This document shows, piece by piece, positions 15,076 through 23,494 of a stretch of 64,000 bases of DNA. The position numbers were made by a program, and so were the translations under genes. Every line of letters starts with the position of its first letter. Positions within the stretch are counted from its first letter, which is position 1. Under the pieces are notes generated by a model. That model was not told where the DNA came from. It did not search any database and saw nothing but the letters and a program-made list of their open reading frames with translations. Source of the DNA: Curtobacterium guangdongense (lineage in GTDB: Bacteria; Actinomycetota; Actinomycetes; Actinomycetales; Microbacteriaceae). The stretch lies in NCBI RefSeq assembly GCF_049341845.1, contig NZ_JBMPIT010000004.1:186001-250000 (forward strand). Direction: 5' to 3'.

Positions 15076-18000
15076 CGATGGTCCGGCTCAACGCCTTCGG
15101 CCTCGCAGCCGACGGCGACGACGTCTCCGGCGTCGCACACGACATCTCGACCGCGTGGAGCACGCTCCACTCGGCGCTCCACGGAACCGCCGGGATGGCC
15201 GGTGATGACGAGAGCGCGGAGGAGTTCGCGCACGTCTACGACAGCCAGGCGAAGAGCGCCGCGACGTCTGCGAAGAACCTCGTCGGGATGCTCGCCGCGT
15301 TCGAGACGCTCCTCGCCGGCACCGGCTCGGCGTACAAGGACGCCGAGATCGCCAGTGCCGGGCAGCAGGGCGGGTCCGGGATCGCGATCCCGTCGAGCGA
15401 CTTCGCGGTCGCCACCGATCTCCCGTCCTCGCTCGGAGCCGGCTGGCCGGGCGGTTGGGGCAAGGTCGAGGACGTCCTGCAGGACGCGCTCCGGGCCATC
15501 GGCGTGCAGCTCCCCCAGGGCGACCCCGACAAGCTCTCCTCCGCCGCGGAGTCGTGGAACTCGTACGAATCGTCCCTGCGAACCGCATCGAACCGCCTCA
15601 GCGGCGGGCTCGCGCAGGTCAACGCCGCTGACATCCCGCAGAAGGCGACGATCCTCGCCGCGAAGCAGACGATGTCCGGGCACATCGGCACCGCAGCCGA
15701 CGCCGCGACGGGTGCAGCCGCGTCGCTGAAGCAGATCAAGGCGAACTACGACCAGGCCGCCGAGGAGATCCGCTCGATGATCGAGCAGCTCCTCGCCGAG
15801 CTCGCGCTCGACGTCGGCATCAGCATCGCGCTGTCCTTCGTGACGTTCGGACTCGGTGCGCTCGCCGGCGCCGCGAACGGCGCCCGACTCGTCGTCACCT
15901 GGGCGAACCGCATCGCCGGGGTCATCCGGAAGCTCGCGCTGCTCAACAAGATCCACGCGGAACAGTTCCTCAAGGCCGCGAACATGCTCCGCAAGCTCGA
16001 GCACGGGTCCTTCGTGACCCGGTTCACGTACGAGACCGTCAAGGGCACCATCACCGGTACTGCCGCGCCGATCATCGTCAACGCCCTGCACGGCAAGGGC
16101 ACCTCGATGAACGACATCATCGCGACCGCAGCCGGATCCGTCGTCGGCGGCGCGTTCGGCGGCTTCGGTGGCGCCGCGCTGAGTCGCGTCGGCCGGGGTG
16201 CTGCGAGTGAAGCGGCCGGCACCGTCGCGCCGACGTTCTGGAAGGCCACCGCCGTCGAGGGCGCGAAGAGCGCCGCGACCGGCGCGGTCGGCGGAGCTGC
16301 CGGCGGCGTCACGCAGGACGGCCTCGCTGCGGTCATGGACCCGGAGAACCACCACTTCAACGTCCTGCAGTCGCTCGCCGGTGGCACGGTGCTCGGCACC
16401 GTCGGCGGTGCCACGATCGGCGCCGGGAGCCATGCCGTCTCCACCGGGTGGCACCACGTCACCGGTGGCGGACACTCCTCGGGCGACGGCACGACGGTGG
16501 ACGTCGACGTGACGCCCGTCGACGCATCGACGAACGTGGACACGACTTCGTCGAGCGCGCCCGATGCTCCGGCGGCCGACACCGGGTCGCACGCTCCCAG
16601 CATCCAGCAGAGTGCGCCCGTCGCCGGTGGGAACACCGCGGGCGCGCCCGGTCATGCCGGTGGCGGCGATCGCCCGCACATCGACGGATCGCAGACACCG
16701 GTCGTGAACGAGTCCGCGCAGGCGAGCACGTCGGCGCACGGCGCGGGTGAGCGACCGCACATCGACGGGTCGCAGACGCCCGTGGTGAACGAGGCCGCGC
16801 ACGCCGGGTCGACCGCGGACGGCACTGGGAGCCACGTGGCGGTCGACCACGTGGAGGCGCCGGCGCACGTGGACGCGCCCGCACACGACGGCTCGTCGGC
16901 GCACGCCGATGGCCCGACCGCTCCGCACGAGGCAGCGTCGTCCCACGGTGAACCGGGCGGTCACGACGCGCAGCCCGCACACGAGTCCGCGAGCCGCGAA
17001 GCGCTGTCCGGGCACGAGTCGAACGGTGCCCACGACGGTACGACCGGGCACACGACGGCCACCGCGGGCGAGCACTCCGGCGCAGCGGGCCAGAACACTG
17101 CGAACGCAGATGTCCCGATGTCCGACGCACACGCCGCGACGACACACGTCGATCCGTCGCAGACGCACGCGTCGGCCGAGTCCCCGGCGGTGGTGGAGCA
17201 CGCGGGTCAGGCTGCTCACCCGGATGGAGATCCGGCGAGCGCGGGGACCCGCGAGCACCTGGACGCCGAGACCATCCGCTCGGGCGTCGCGGATTCGAGT
17301 GCGCCCTCGCACGCTGACATCGCATCAGCAGAGTCACACATCGTGCACGACCTGTCGGGGACCGCTCCCCATGAGGGCACCACAAGCCACGAGGTCGCCG
17401 CCCCGCACGAGGCAGTCGATGCCTCCGCATCCCATGACGCCCCGACCGGTCACGTCGAGGGCGCGGCGACAGCCGCCACCGCCGGCATCGCTGCGCACGC
17501 CGCTGCACCCGCACACACTCCGCATTCGCCCTCCCCCTCCAGCAGTTCCGAGCTTCCGCGGCGGCCCGGAGCACGCCGCCCGACCGCGACGACACCAGAG
17601 CGAGGAGGCGACCGTCCTCACGGCGGAGATGCGGCACGTGAGCGAGCCGCGCAGGCGCGCGAAGCACTTCGCCAGACGCGCGCGGCGGAGTCTCCCGACG
17701 CCCGCGACCCGTTCCGAGGACACCCATCCGGCCACAACCCGAGCATCGACGCGACGTCGGTCCCCGATCAGCACGGCATCGAGCGGAACGCATCCGGTGA
17801 ACAGGTCGTGCGCGTGGAGTCGAAGGTGATCACAGGGCAGTCGGCTCGTGCCCTCCGCGCCGCGTACATCGAGCCGAACACCGTCTACGTCGTCGACGGT
17901 GGCCGCTGGCTCTTCCACACCGACGGGCTCGGACGGACGCAGCACTGGGAAGCGCACATCGACGAGGTCGTGCAGCAGACACCGAACAACCGGAGCGCAT

Positions 18001-18338
18001 CCCAGCAGCGCCGGGCAGGCTTCGAAGACCGTCTGCCGTTCGACGAAGGCGGGCACCACATCGCGGCGATGTTCGGGGCTCCTCCCGAAGCCATCAACCT
18101 CTCCGCGATGCACGAGCGGGTGAACGGGGTCACGTATGCCCGGATGGAGACCGAGATGCGAGATCACGTCCTGCACATCGACGCACAAGGGGGCGCGACC
18201 ACGATCGACGCCCACGGTCGCGTAAGGTATGTCGACGAGTCCAAGCGTCCGTCGCAGTACTTGGTCCGACTCCGGTTCCTGGGTGACGGATGGCGGCCTT
18301 GGCAGCGGTTCAACAACCCGGTGGAGGCGGCCGAATGA
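15072..18338 (+). CDS. Secreted polymorphic toxin with C-terminal DNA/RNA nuclease domain
   Basis: 1088 residues. Residues 1-130 are helical with a GMAGDD turn, like the targeting domain of WXG/LXG toxins. A hydrophobic segment lies near 240-275, a Gly/Ala-rich part up to about 465, and a long Ala/His/Ser linker to about 830 with a 27-residue unit present twice. The last 190 residues match the Endonuclease_NS_2 type: GRTQHWEAHI, an RRAGFEDR segment, DEGGHHIAAMFG with the catalytic His region near 994, and N-x-S-A-M-H-E-R-V-N followed by MET near 1012. The product should be exported by the EssC system and cleave nucleic acid in a target cell. Coupled by ATGA overlap to the immunity gene. Confidence 0.9.
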   Translation: MTMVRLNAFGLAADGDDVSGVAHDISTAWSTLHSALHGTAGMAGDDESAEEFAHVYDSQAKSAATSAKNLVGMLAAFETLLAGTGSAYKDAEIASAGQQGGSGIAIPSSDFAVATDLPSSLGAGWPGGWGKVEDVLQDALRAIGVQLPQGDPDKLSSAAESWNSYESSLRTASNRLSGGLAQVNAADIPQKATILAAKQTMSGHIGTAADAATGAAASLKQIKANYDQAAEEIRSMIEQLLAELALDVGISIALSFVTFGLGALAGAANGARLVVTWANRIAGVIRKLALLNKIHAEQFLKAANMLRKLEHGSFVTRFTYETVKGTITGTAAPIIVNALHGKGTSMNDIIATAAGSVVGGAFGGFGGAALSRVGRGAASEAAGTVAPTFWKATAVEGAKSAATGAVGGAAGGVTQDGLAAVMDPENHHFNVLQSLAGGTVLGTVGGATIGAGSHAVSTGWHHVTGGGHSSGDGTTVDVDVTPVDASTNVDTTSSSAPDAPAADTGSHAPSIQQSAPVAGGNTAGAPGHAGGGDRPHIDGSQTPVVNESAQASTSAHGAGERPHIDGSQTPVVNEAAHAGSTADGTGSHVAVDHVEAPAHVDAPAHDGSSAHADGPTAPHEAASSHGEPGGHDAQPAHESASREALSGHESNGAHDGTTGHTTATAGEHSGAAGQNTANADVPMSDAHAATTHVDPSQTHASAESPAVVEHAGQAAHPDGDPASAGTREHLDAETIRSGVADSSAPSHADIASAESHIVHDLSGTAPHEGTTSHEVAAPHEAVDASASHDAPTGHVEGAATAATAGIAAHAAAPAHTPHSPSPSSSSELPRRPGARRPTATTPERGGDRPHGGDAARERAAQAREALRQTRAAESPDARDPFRGHPSGHNPSIDATSVPDQHGIERNASGEQVVRVESKVITGQSARALRAAYIEPNTVYVVDGGRWLFHTDGLGRTQHWEAHIDEVVQQTPNNRSASQQRRAGFEDRLPFDEGGHHIAAMFGAPPEAINLSAMHERVNGVTYARMETEMRDHVLHIDAQGGATTIDAHGRVRYVDESKRPSQYLVRLRFLGDGWRPWQRFNNPVEAAE
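16671..16793 (+). repeat. Duplicated 27-residue unit in the toxin linker
   Basis: The 14-residue string RPHIDGSQTPVVNE is encoded at 16671-16712 and again at 16752-16793, 81 bases apart, so the unit is 27 codons. The codons differ at several third positions, so the duplication is not very recent. It lies in the low-complexity linker before the nuclease domain. Confidence 0.85.
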
Positions 18339-19288
18339 ACTTCGGAACCGATCAGCTGACACAGGTGAGCGAATTGCAGCGATCGATCGCCTCTGCGTTG
18401 CGTGCCGAAGGGGGAGACGGCTCCACTGCCGTCTCTGTGTTCTACGGTCGGGTGAGCGAGATGGTCCTGACTGCGACGTACACCAGGTACGGAGACGGTC
18501 GAGACGAGCAACGCGAGACTTCCGATGAGGTGGTCGACCTGCTCGAGCAGCTCCGCGACGTCGAGGCATCCGACGGGAACGGGGCGTGGATCTCCGTGAC
18601 GCTCACGCTCCAGGACGGGACGTTGAGCGCGGACGTCAACTGGGACCGTCGGATCTACCAGAACCCCGCCGATCCCTTCGCGCCGGGCGACGAAGCGTGG
18701 ATGCGTGTCCCGGACGACGAAGACTGGCGCTCCGAGTTCCGGGCGCACCCACGGTCAGCGGATGCCGTCCCCGAATGGGCGGTCGACCTCGTCCCGACCG
18801 CCGCAGACGACGAAGCCACGAAAGCCGCGGCCGAGCGACTCCGTGCCGCCCTCACCGCCGCGAAAGGGACGTTTCCCGAGTCACTCGCCGCGCTCAAGTC
18901 AGCGTGGGGCTGGCCGGACATCTGGGAAGGCGTCCAGGAGCACCTCGACGGCGCCCTCTCCGTCGCGCGCACATCGGTGTTGAGCCGGCTTTCCTCCGAC
19001 CGAGCAACCGAGCGCGAATCCGCCATCACGTCCCTGGCGCAGGACACCTGGGACCGTGCGTACACGGAGTTCTTCGACGAGCGGGAGAACCAGTTCCTGT
19101 TGGACGTCTTCGAGTCCCTGCCACTCGTGCGTCCGCAGGCCGCATCGCTCGACACGACCCGCATCGATCCCAAGGCGACGTTCGCGCTGAAGGGGAACGA
19201 GGACGTGTTCCGGGTGTTCGATGTCGTGGACTCGGTTCTCGGCGAGATGATCGACGCCGAGCTCGACCAACGCCTCGCGCAGGTCTGA
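18335..19288 (+). CDS. Probable immunity protein, YezG-like N-terminal half
   Basis: 317 residues, starting at the ATG that overlaps the toxin stop. No signal peptide or membrane segment, so cytoplasmic. Residues about 95-150 (WISVTLTLQDGTLSADVNW, then NPADPFAPGDEAWMRVPDD) recall the YezG/DUF600 family, the immunity proteins of YeeF-type nuclease toxins. The C-terminal half (about 155-317) has no match I can name; YezG proteins are normally about 150 residues, so this is a longer form. Immunity is inferred mainly from position. Confidence 0.6.
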   Translation: MNFGTDQLTQVSELQRSIASALRAEGGDGSTAVSVFYGRVSEMVLTATYTRYGDGRDEQRETSDEVVDLLEQLRDVEASDGNGAWISVTLTLQDGTLSADVNWDRRIYQNPADPFAPGDEAWMRVPDDEDWRSEFRAHPRSADAVPEWAVDLVPTAADDEATKAAAERLRAALTAAKGTFPESLAALKSAWGWPDIWEGVQEHLDGALSVARTSVLSRLSSDRATERESAITSLAQDTWDRAYTEFFDERENQFLLDVFESLPLVRPQAASLDTTRIDPKATFALKGNEDVFRVFDVVDSVLGEMIDAELDQRLAQV

Positions 19289-19326
19289 GTCGCGGAGCGA
19301 GCCGGGACGGAAGGCAGCGGGTTTCG

Positions 19327-20427
19327 GTGCTGCGCCATACTGTCGACGGCGCGCCGACGATCCGGCGCGTCTACTCGGCGTCGCCGGATCGTCTCCTCGA
19401 ATCCGAGATCCGATCGTTCTCCGGCTCGACGGCGCCACCGGAGCTCATCCAGCGCGACGTCACCGCGTGGTGGAGAGGGATCCCGGTCTCGGTCGCGTTC
19501 GACGAGGACACGATCACGCTCCGCGGTTGGGCAGACGACGCGTGGCTCGATGCGAACAGCATCCTGCCGCTCGACGACCGAGACGGGTGGTTCGCGATCC
19601 GCGTCCCCGACCTCTCGGCAGTCTCCGGGCTGCGCGCGGTGGTTTCCACATCGTCATGGGCGGACGAGTCAGGTGAGTACGGACCCTTCGCGGTGACCGG
19701 CGAGCGCCTCGCCGACTTCGATCCGCACCCGTCGGAAGACCTCGACGAGGTCGCCTGGACACGTGCCGACGGCGGCGAGCACGTCGGCTCGGTGGAGTGG
19801 AGGCGAGCGCTGGGGTACTTCCAGGACGAGCCCGTCGACGTCCTCGCGTCGAACGGCGAGCAGCTCTGGGTGACCGTCCCGGAGACGAGTCCGCTTGCAG
19901 CACGCGGGAAACGCATCACCGACGCACCGTTCACGGACCTGTACCGCGGCCGCTCCGCGCTCTGGCTGCCGCGCGGCGACGTCGGATCGGTCGCACCGTA
20001 CACGATGACCGTCGAACAGGAAGGACCGCTGCAGTGCACCCGCGGGTCCTACGCGCGGGTCAACGGACTGTGGCGTCCGATCGACTCGACGAACGCCACC
20101 GTCGCCGCTGACCACCGGCTACCCCGTTTCGTCCAGACCCTGTCGCCACTGCCGGAACACCCCGACGACGCGTTCGTGTTCGCGTTCCGAGCGCCGACCG
20201 CGGCCGATGACTTCACGGCGGAACGAACGGCACCGGGTACGGTTCGCTTCGAAGGCGCAGAGCTCGAGCTCGCGGAGCCGTACTCGGCGTGGAACGGCTC
20301 CGATCGGCTTCGCGTGTACGCGCAGGATTCACTCGATGCGGTGGCCGCCGATGGCTTCGATCGGGACACCTCGTCCGTCGACGACCGTCCGATCGCGACC
20401 GTCCGGAGCTTCGAGATCAGGTCCTGA
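19327..20427 (+). CDS. Unidentified protein downstream of the toxin-immunity pair
   Basis: 366 residues from GTG 19327 (GGAAGG about a dozen bases upstream). Soluble, acidic, rich in beta-strand-like patterns and Trp, with no signal peptide. A start at this GTG fits its position 38 bases after the immunity gene. I recognise no family. Its place at the end of the toxin operon suggests a second immunity or accessory protein. A repeated theme of D-R-DGWFAIRVPDL and YRGRSALWLPRGDV is visible but not diagnostic. Confidence 0.55.
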   Translation: MLRHTVDGAPTIRRVYSASPDRLLESEIRSFSGSTAPPELIQRDVTAWWRGIPVSVAFDEDTITLRGWADDAWLDANSILPLDDRDGWFAIRVPDLSAVSGLRAVVSTSSWADESGEYGPFAVTGERLADFDPHPSEDLDEVAWTRADGGEHVGSVEWRRALGYFQDEPVDVLASNGEQLWVTVPETSPLAARGKRITDAPFTDLYRGRSALWLPRGDVGSVAPYTMTVEQEGPLQCTRGSYARVNGLWRPIDSTNATVAADHRLPRFVQTLSPLPEHPDDAFVFAFRAPTAADDFTAERTAPGTVRFEGAELELAEPYSAWNGSDRLRVYAQDSLDAVAADGFDRDTSSVDDRPIATVRSFEIRS

Positions 20428-20453
20428 CCCGCACCGGGGATCGACCGAGGGCG

Positions 20454-20966
20454 TCAGTGCCAGAACACCGCGTCTCGGACACGTCCGACCGGGATGTCCT
20501 CTCCCACCGCTGCCGCTACCCGGACAGCGGCCGCTATCGCGTCGGCTCGACCGGACGCATCCGCTTTCCAGTTGTCCGGGTAGCCCGCCTCTCCCGGCAC
20601 GTGCGGCGCTGGCGGCTCGAGGTCGTAGCCGGCCGCTTGTCCGAGGAACGGTGCGTCGCCGTCAGGTGCCTCGTCCCATTCGGTCACGGTGCCGTTCGGG
20701 TGAGCCACCGCGACCTTCTCGTACAGCATCAGGGTCTTGTAGCCGTTCGGGATCCGAGTCCGAGCCTCCTCGAGCACGAGATCACGGTCCACGTGGCAGA
20801 GGCTGACGTAGTCCTTCCCGCGCACCCAGTACTGTCGGTCCGTCGAGAGGTCCGTGACGGGTCGTCCGCCCTCCGGCCACCGCGAGTTCGACAGATGTCG
20901 CTCGCCGTCCACGCGTGACCGCTCGAACTGGCCCCACCAACGCTTGATGTTCCATTGCCCAGCCAT
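20454..20966 (-). CDS. Hypothetical protein with its own leaderless promoter
   Basis: 170 residues, start ATG 20966, supported by TAGCGT seven bases upstream. Soluble, with several Trp and a YWVRGKDYVSLCHVDRDLVLEEA segment. It is convergent with the preceding gene, only 26 bases between stops. It could be a further immunity or effector remnant of the island, but nothing in the sequence proves it. Confidence 0.55.
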   Translation of the reverse strand: MAGQWNIKRWWGQFERSRVDGERHLSNSRWPEGGRPVTDLSTDRQYWVRGKDYVSLCHVDRDLVLEEARTRIPNGYKTLMLYEKVAVAHPNGTVTEWDEAPDGDAPFLGQAAGYDLEPPAPHVPGEAGYPDNWKADASGRADAIAAAVRVAAAVGEDIPVGRVRDAVFWH

Positions 20967-20973
20967 CAGGCCC

Positions 20974-20979
20974 ACGCTA
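20974..20979 (-). promoter_or_regulatory. -10 hexamer of a leaderless promoter (TAGCGT)
   Basis: Minus strand TAGCGT, seven bases, ATG 20966. It decides the start of the 170-residue gene. Confidence 0.5.
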
Positions 20980-21052
20980 CCGGCCGCGATGACCCGCACC
21001 GAGCCTCCAGTCCGACGCCCACCCAGCCACCTGCGCAATGCACCGAATCCCT

Positions 21053-21072
21053 GAATTCGGCACGCCGAATTC
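21053..21072 (+). promoter_or_regulatory. Palindromic operator before the Nramp transporter gene
   Basis: A 20-base perfect inverted repeat: GAATTCGGC, AC, GCCGAATTC, ending 18 bases before the ATG at 21091 and just upstream of a CATGCT hexamer that could be the -10. Manganese transporters of actinobacteria are commonly controlled by the DtxR-family regulator MntR on palindromes of about this size. Calling this an MntR site is inference from shape and context. Confidence 0.65.
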
Positions 21073-21090
21073 TCTGGCATGCTGGTCCCC

Positions 21091-22347
21091 ATGACCGACA
21101 CCGCCACCCCGCGCCTCGCCCCCACCGGCGAGGCCCCACGGAAGCGCGCTGCCAGCCTGACGCTCCTCGGTCCCGCCTTCGTCGCCGCCATCGCGTACGT
21201 GGACCCCGGCAACGTCGCCGCGAACCTCACGGCAGGGGCGAAGTACGGCTACCTGCTGCTCTGGGTCCTCGTTGCGGCGAACGCGAGCGCCGTGGTGGTG
21301 CAGTACCTCTCGGCGAAGCTCGGGGTGGTCACGGGGAAGTCGCTGCCGGAGCTCCTCGGCATGCGGATGAAGCGCACCCCGCGGCTGCTGTTCTGGGCGC
21401 AAGCCGAGGTCGTGGCGGCAGCGACAGACGTCGCCGAGGTGATCGGCGGCGCGCTCGCCCTGCACCTGCTGTTCGGGCTACCGCTCGTCGCGGGCGGGGT
21501 GATCACGGGCGTGGTGTCGATGGCGATCCTCGTGCTGCAGAACCGTCGCGGCGCCCGCACGTTCGAGGTCGTCGTCACGGCGATGCTCGCGATCCTGACG
21601 ATCGGGTTCTGCGCTGGGCTCCTGTTCGCGCAGCTCTCCCCCGGCGAGCTCGTGTCCGGGCTGGTGCCGCGGTTCGAGGGCTCCGAGTCGGTGATGCTCG
21701 CGGCCTCCATGCTCGGTGCGACGGTGATGCCGCACGCGGTGTACCTGCACTCGGCGCTGGCCAGGGACCGGCACGGGGACACTCCGGCTGGGCCAGAGCG
21801 GCGACGGGTGCTCGTGATGACGCGGTGGGACGTGGCGCTCGCGCTGGTCGTGGCCGGCGGGGTGAACGTCTGCATGCTCGTCCTGGCCGCCGCGACGCTG
21901 CCGGGCGTGCCGGGGACGGACTCGATCCCGGGGGCGCAGGCGGCGATCGCGACGCACGTGGGGCCCGTCGTGGGCGTGCTGTTCGCGGTGGGGCTGCTGG
22001 CGTCGGGGCTCGCGTCGACGTCGGTGGGCTGCATGGCCGGCGCCGAGATCATGCACGGACTGCTGCACGTGCGGGTGCCGCTGCTGCTGCGGCGGATCGT
22101 GACGCTGGTGCCGGCGATCGTGCTGCTCGCGCTGAACGCCGACGCGACGATGCTGCTCGTGGTGAGCCAGGTCGTGCTGAGCTTCGGGATCGCGTTCGCG
22201 ATCATCCCGCTGGTGACCTACACGTCCAGGCGGAGCGTGATGGGTGCCGACGTCAACGCCGTGGGGACCCGGGTGGTGGCGTGGGCGATCGCGGCGGTGA
22301 TCGTGGCGCTCAACGTCGCGCTGGTGGCGCTGACGCTGGCCGGCTGA
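21091..22347 (+). CDS. mntH: Nramp-family divalent metal (Mn2+/Fe2+) transporter
   Basis: 418 residues from the ATG at 21091 (an in-frame ATG at 21079 would overlap the promoter). Eleven or so hydrophobic helices. The metal-binding DPGN motif lies in helix 1 (AIAYVDPGNVAANLTAGAKYG, near residue 37) and the MPH motif in helix 6 (GATVMPHAVYLHS, near 213), both intact. Proton-coupled uptake of manganese at the cytoplasmic membrane. Likely repressed through the palindrome at 21053-21072. Confidence 0.93.
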   Translation: MTDTATPRLAPTGEAPRKRAASLTLLGPAFVAAIAYVDPGNVAANLTAGAKYGYLLLWVLVAANASAVVVQYLSAKLGVVTGKSLPELLGMRMKRTPRLLFWAQAEVVAAATDVAEVIGGALALHLLFGLPLVAGGVITGVVSMAILVLQNRRGARTFEVVVTAMLAILTIGFCAGLLFAQLSPGELVSGLVPRFEGSESVMLAASMLGATVMPHAVYLHSALARDRHGDTPAGPERRRVLVMTRWDVALALVVAGGVNVCMLVLAAATLPGVPGTDSIPGAQAAIATHVGPVVGVLFAVGLLASGLASTSVGCMAGAEIMHGLLHVRVPLLLRRIVTLVPAIVLLALNADATMLLVVSQVVLSFGIAFAIIPLVTYTSRRSVMGADVNAVGTRVVAWAIAAVIVALNVALVALTLAG

Positions 22348-22371
22348 GCCGTGCGCGGGGCTCGCTTTCGC

Positions 22372-22419
22372 GCTGAGCGACAGTCCACGCGTGCCAGCCG
22401 CCGTGAACTGTCGCTCAGC
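22372..22419. terminator. Palindromic bidirectional terminator, family of two
   Basis: 18-base arms (GCTGAGCGACAGTCCACG) with one mismatch and a 12-base loop, between the convergent mntH and DUF427 genes. Its arm sequence is nearly repeated in the palindrome at 25765-25824. Confidence 0.7.
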
Positions 22420-22435
22420 CCGCGAGGTCGCGGCG

Positions 22436-22738
22436 CTACTCGACGACCTCGACGCCCTTCCAGAACGCCACGTAGCCGCTGTAGTCCTTGCCGACGCGGT
22501 CGAACGACGAGGGGATCGGCGTCGGGTACGACCACGCGGCGTCCGGGAGGGTCTGGTCCCCGGCGTGCACCGTGTAGTACTGCGTGTCGCCCTTCCACGG
22601 GCAGTGGTACTGGGTGTCGCTCTCGGTGAAGAGCTCGGTGTTCACGCTCGACGGCGGGAAGTACCAGTTGCCCTCGATCTTGATGAGGTCGCCCTCGGAT
22701 GCCTCTGCGATGACGGTGTCGCCGGCGACTGCCTTCAT
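22436..22738 (-). CDS. DUF427 domain protein
   Basis: 100 residues, the usual length of a single DUF427 domain. Typical signature: GNWYFPPSSV near residue 23, YHCPWKGDTQYY near 43 and the terminal SGYVAFWKGVEV. Ribosome binding site AAGGAG. The biochemical role of the family is not established. Convergent with mntH. Confidence 0.9.
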   Translation of the reverse strand: MKAVAGDTVIAEASEGDLIKIEGNWYFPPSSVNTELFTESDTQYHCPWKGDTQYYTVHAGDQTLPDAAWSYPTPIPSSFDRVGKDYSGYVAFWKGVEVVE

Positions 22739-22784
22739 GGTGCGCTCCTTCGTTGGTGAGCGGTCTGCTCATCCGTCCGGAACG

Positions 22785-23399
22785 CTACGCGCGCGGCTTG
22801 TGTTCCCCCGGGCGGATCGTCACGAGCTCCGGTCCGGCGGCGAGCGCCGCGTGCACCCGGTCCGGCCCGATGCCACGAGCCGCTTCCGAGGCGCTGACGA
22901 GGTGCTTCACGGCCCGCCGCAGTCCCGTGTACGCAGCGCACGCGGCAGCGGCCTCAGGTGACGAGTGGTCGATCCCGACGGCGGACAGCGCGTCGATCAC
23001 GGCGCCGGCGCCGAGCATGTCCTCGACGGCGAAGTCCGGCGCATCGGGCACGTCGACCGACTCCCCTGCGGCTTCGGCGGCGTCGCCGCCGGAGGGCGCG
23101 TGGTCCAGCCCGGCGGCGATCACCGCGACGACGCACCGGTCACCACGCTCGGCCTGGAGGCTCGTCACCCGTTCCGCGATCGCCGCCGCGTTGCCGAGGT
23201 GGCCGGCCACCACCTCCGGTCCGGCCGGCAGGAGTCGGCGCACCGCCCGGTGGTCGGCACGATCCGGTCCGACGGTGCCCGGACCGGCCGGGAGGACGTC
23301 CACCCAGACGATCAGGTGCGCTCCCACGGCGACGCGGTGGGCACCCGAGACGCCCCATCCGAAGCGGACCTGGTACTGCTGCTGGCCTCGTTCACGCAC
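22785..23399 (-). CDS. 2-phosphosulfolactate phosphatase-like (ComB family) protein
   Basis: 204 residues from GTG 23399, a leaderless start after TATCGT. The N-terminus (QYQVRFGWGVSGAHRVAVGAHLIVWVDVLP), the LGNAAAIAERV segment and GDRCVVAVIAAG follow the ComB pattern. In methanogens ComB makes sulfolactate for coenzyme M; actinobacteria do not make it, so the real substrate here is unknown. Stands alone, divergent from the acetyltransferase gene. Confidence 0.7.
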   Translation of the reverse strand: MRERGQQQYQVRFGWGVSGAHRVAVGAHLIVWVDVLPAGPGTVGPDRADHRAVRRLLPAGPEVVAGHLGNAAAIAERVTSLQAERGDRCVVAVIAAGLDHAPSGGDAAEAAGESVDVPDAPDFAVEDMLGAGAVIDALSAVGIDHSSPEAAAACAAYTGLRRAVKHLVSASEAARGIGPDRVHAALAAGPELVTIRPGEHKPRA

Positions 23400-23405
23400 C
23401 CCGTC

Positions 23406-23411
23406 ACGATA
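23406..23411 (-). promoter_or_regulatory. -10 hexamer of a leaderless promoter (TATCGT)
   Basis: Minus strand TATCGT, six bases, GTG 23399. It sets the start of the ComB-like gene 114 bases inside a longer open frame. Confidence 0.5.
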
Positions 23412-23480
23412 ACGGCTGTGGAGCGCCTGTCCCTTTCCACAGGGCACCCGCGCGGAGCAGTTCACGAGGATGCCCGACGG

Positions 23481-23486
23481 TACGAT
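23481..23486 (+). promoter_or_regulatory. -10 hexamer of a near-leaderless promoter (TACGAT)
   Basis: TACGAT, eight bases, ATG 23495. No ribosome binding site in the gap. Confidence 0.5.
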
Positions 23487-23494
23487 CGAGTCCC

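Noticed and set aside
14832..17312. Long minus-strand frame opposite the toxin gene
   Set aside because: Antisense shadow of the toxin gene; no domains, Arg-rich, no ribosome binding site or promoter.
5611..20427. Island as a recent foreign import
   Set aside because: Base composition and codon use look like the neighbours and no integrase, tRNA end or transposase borders it; transfer cannot be supported from this sequence.
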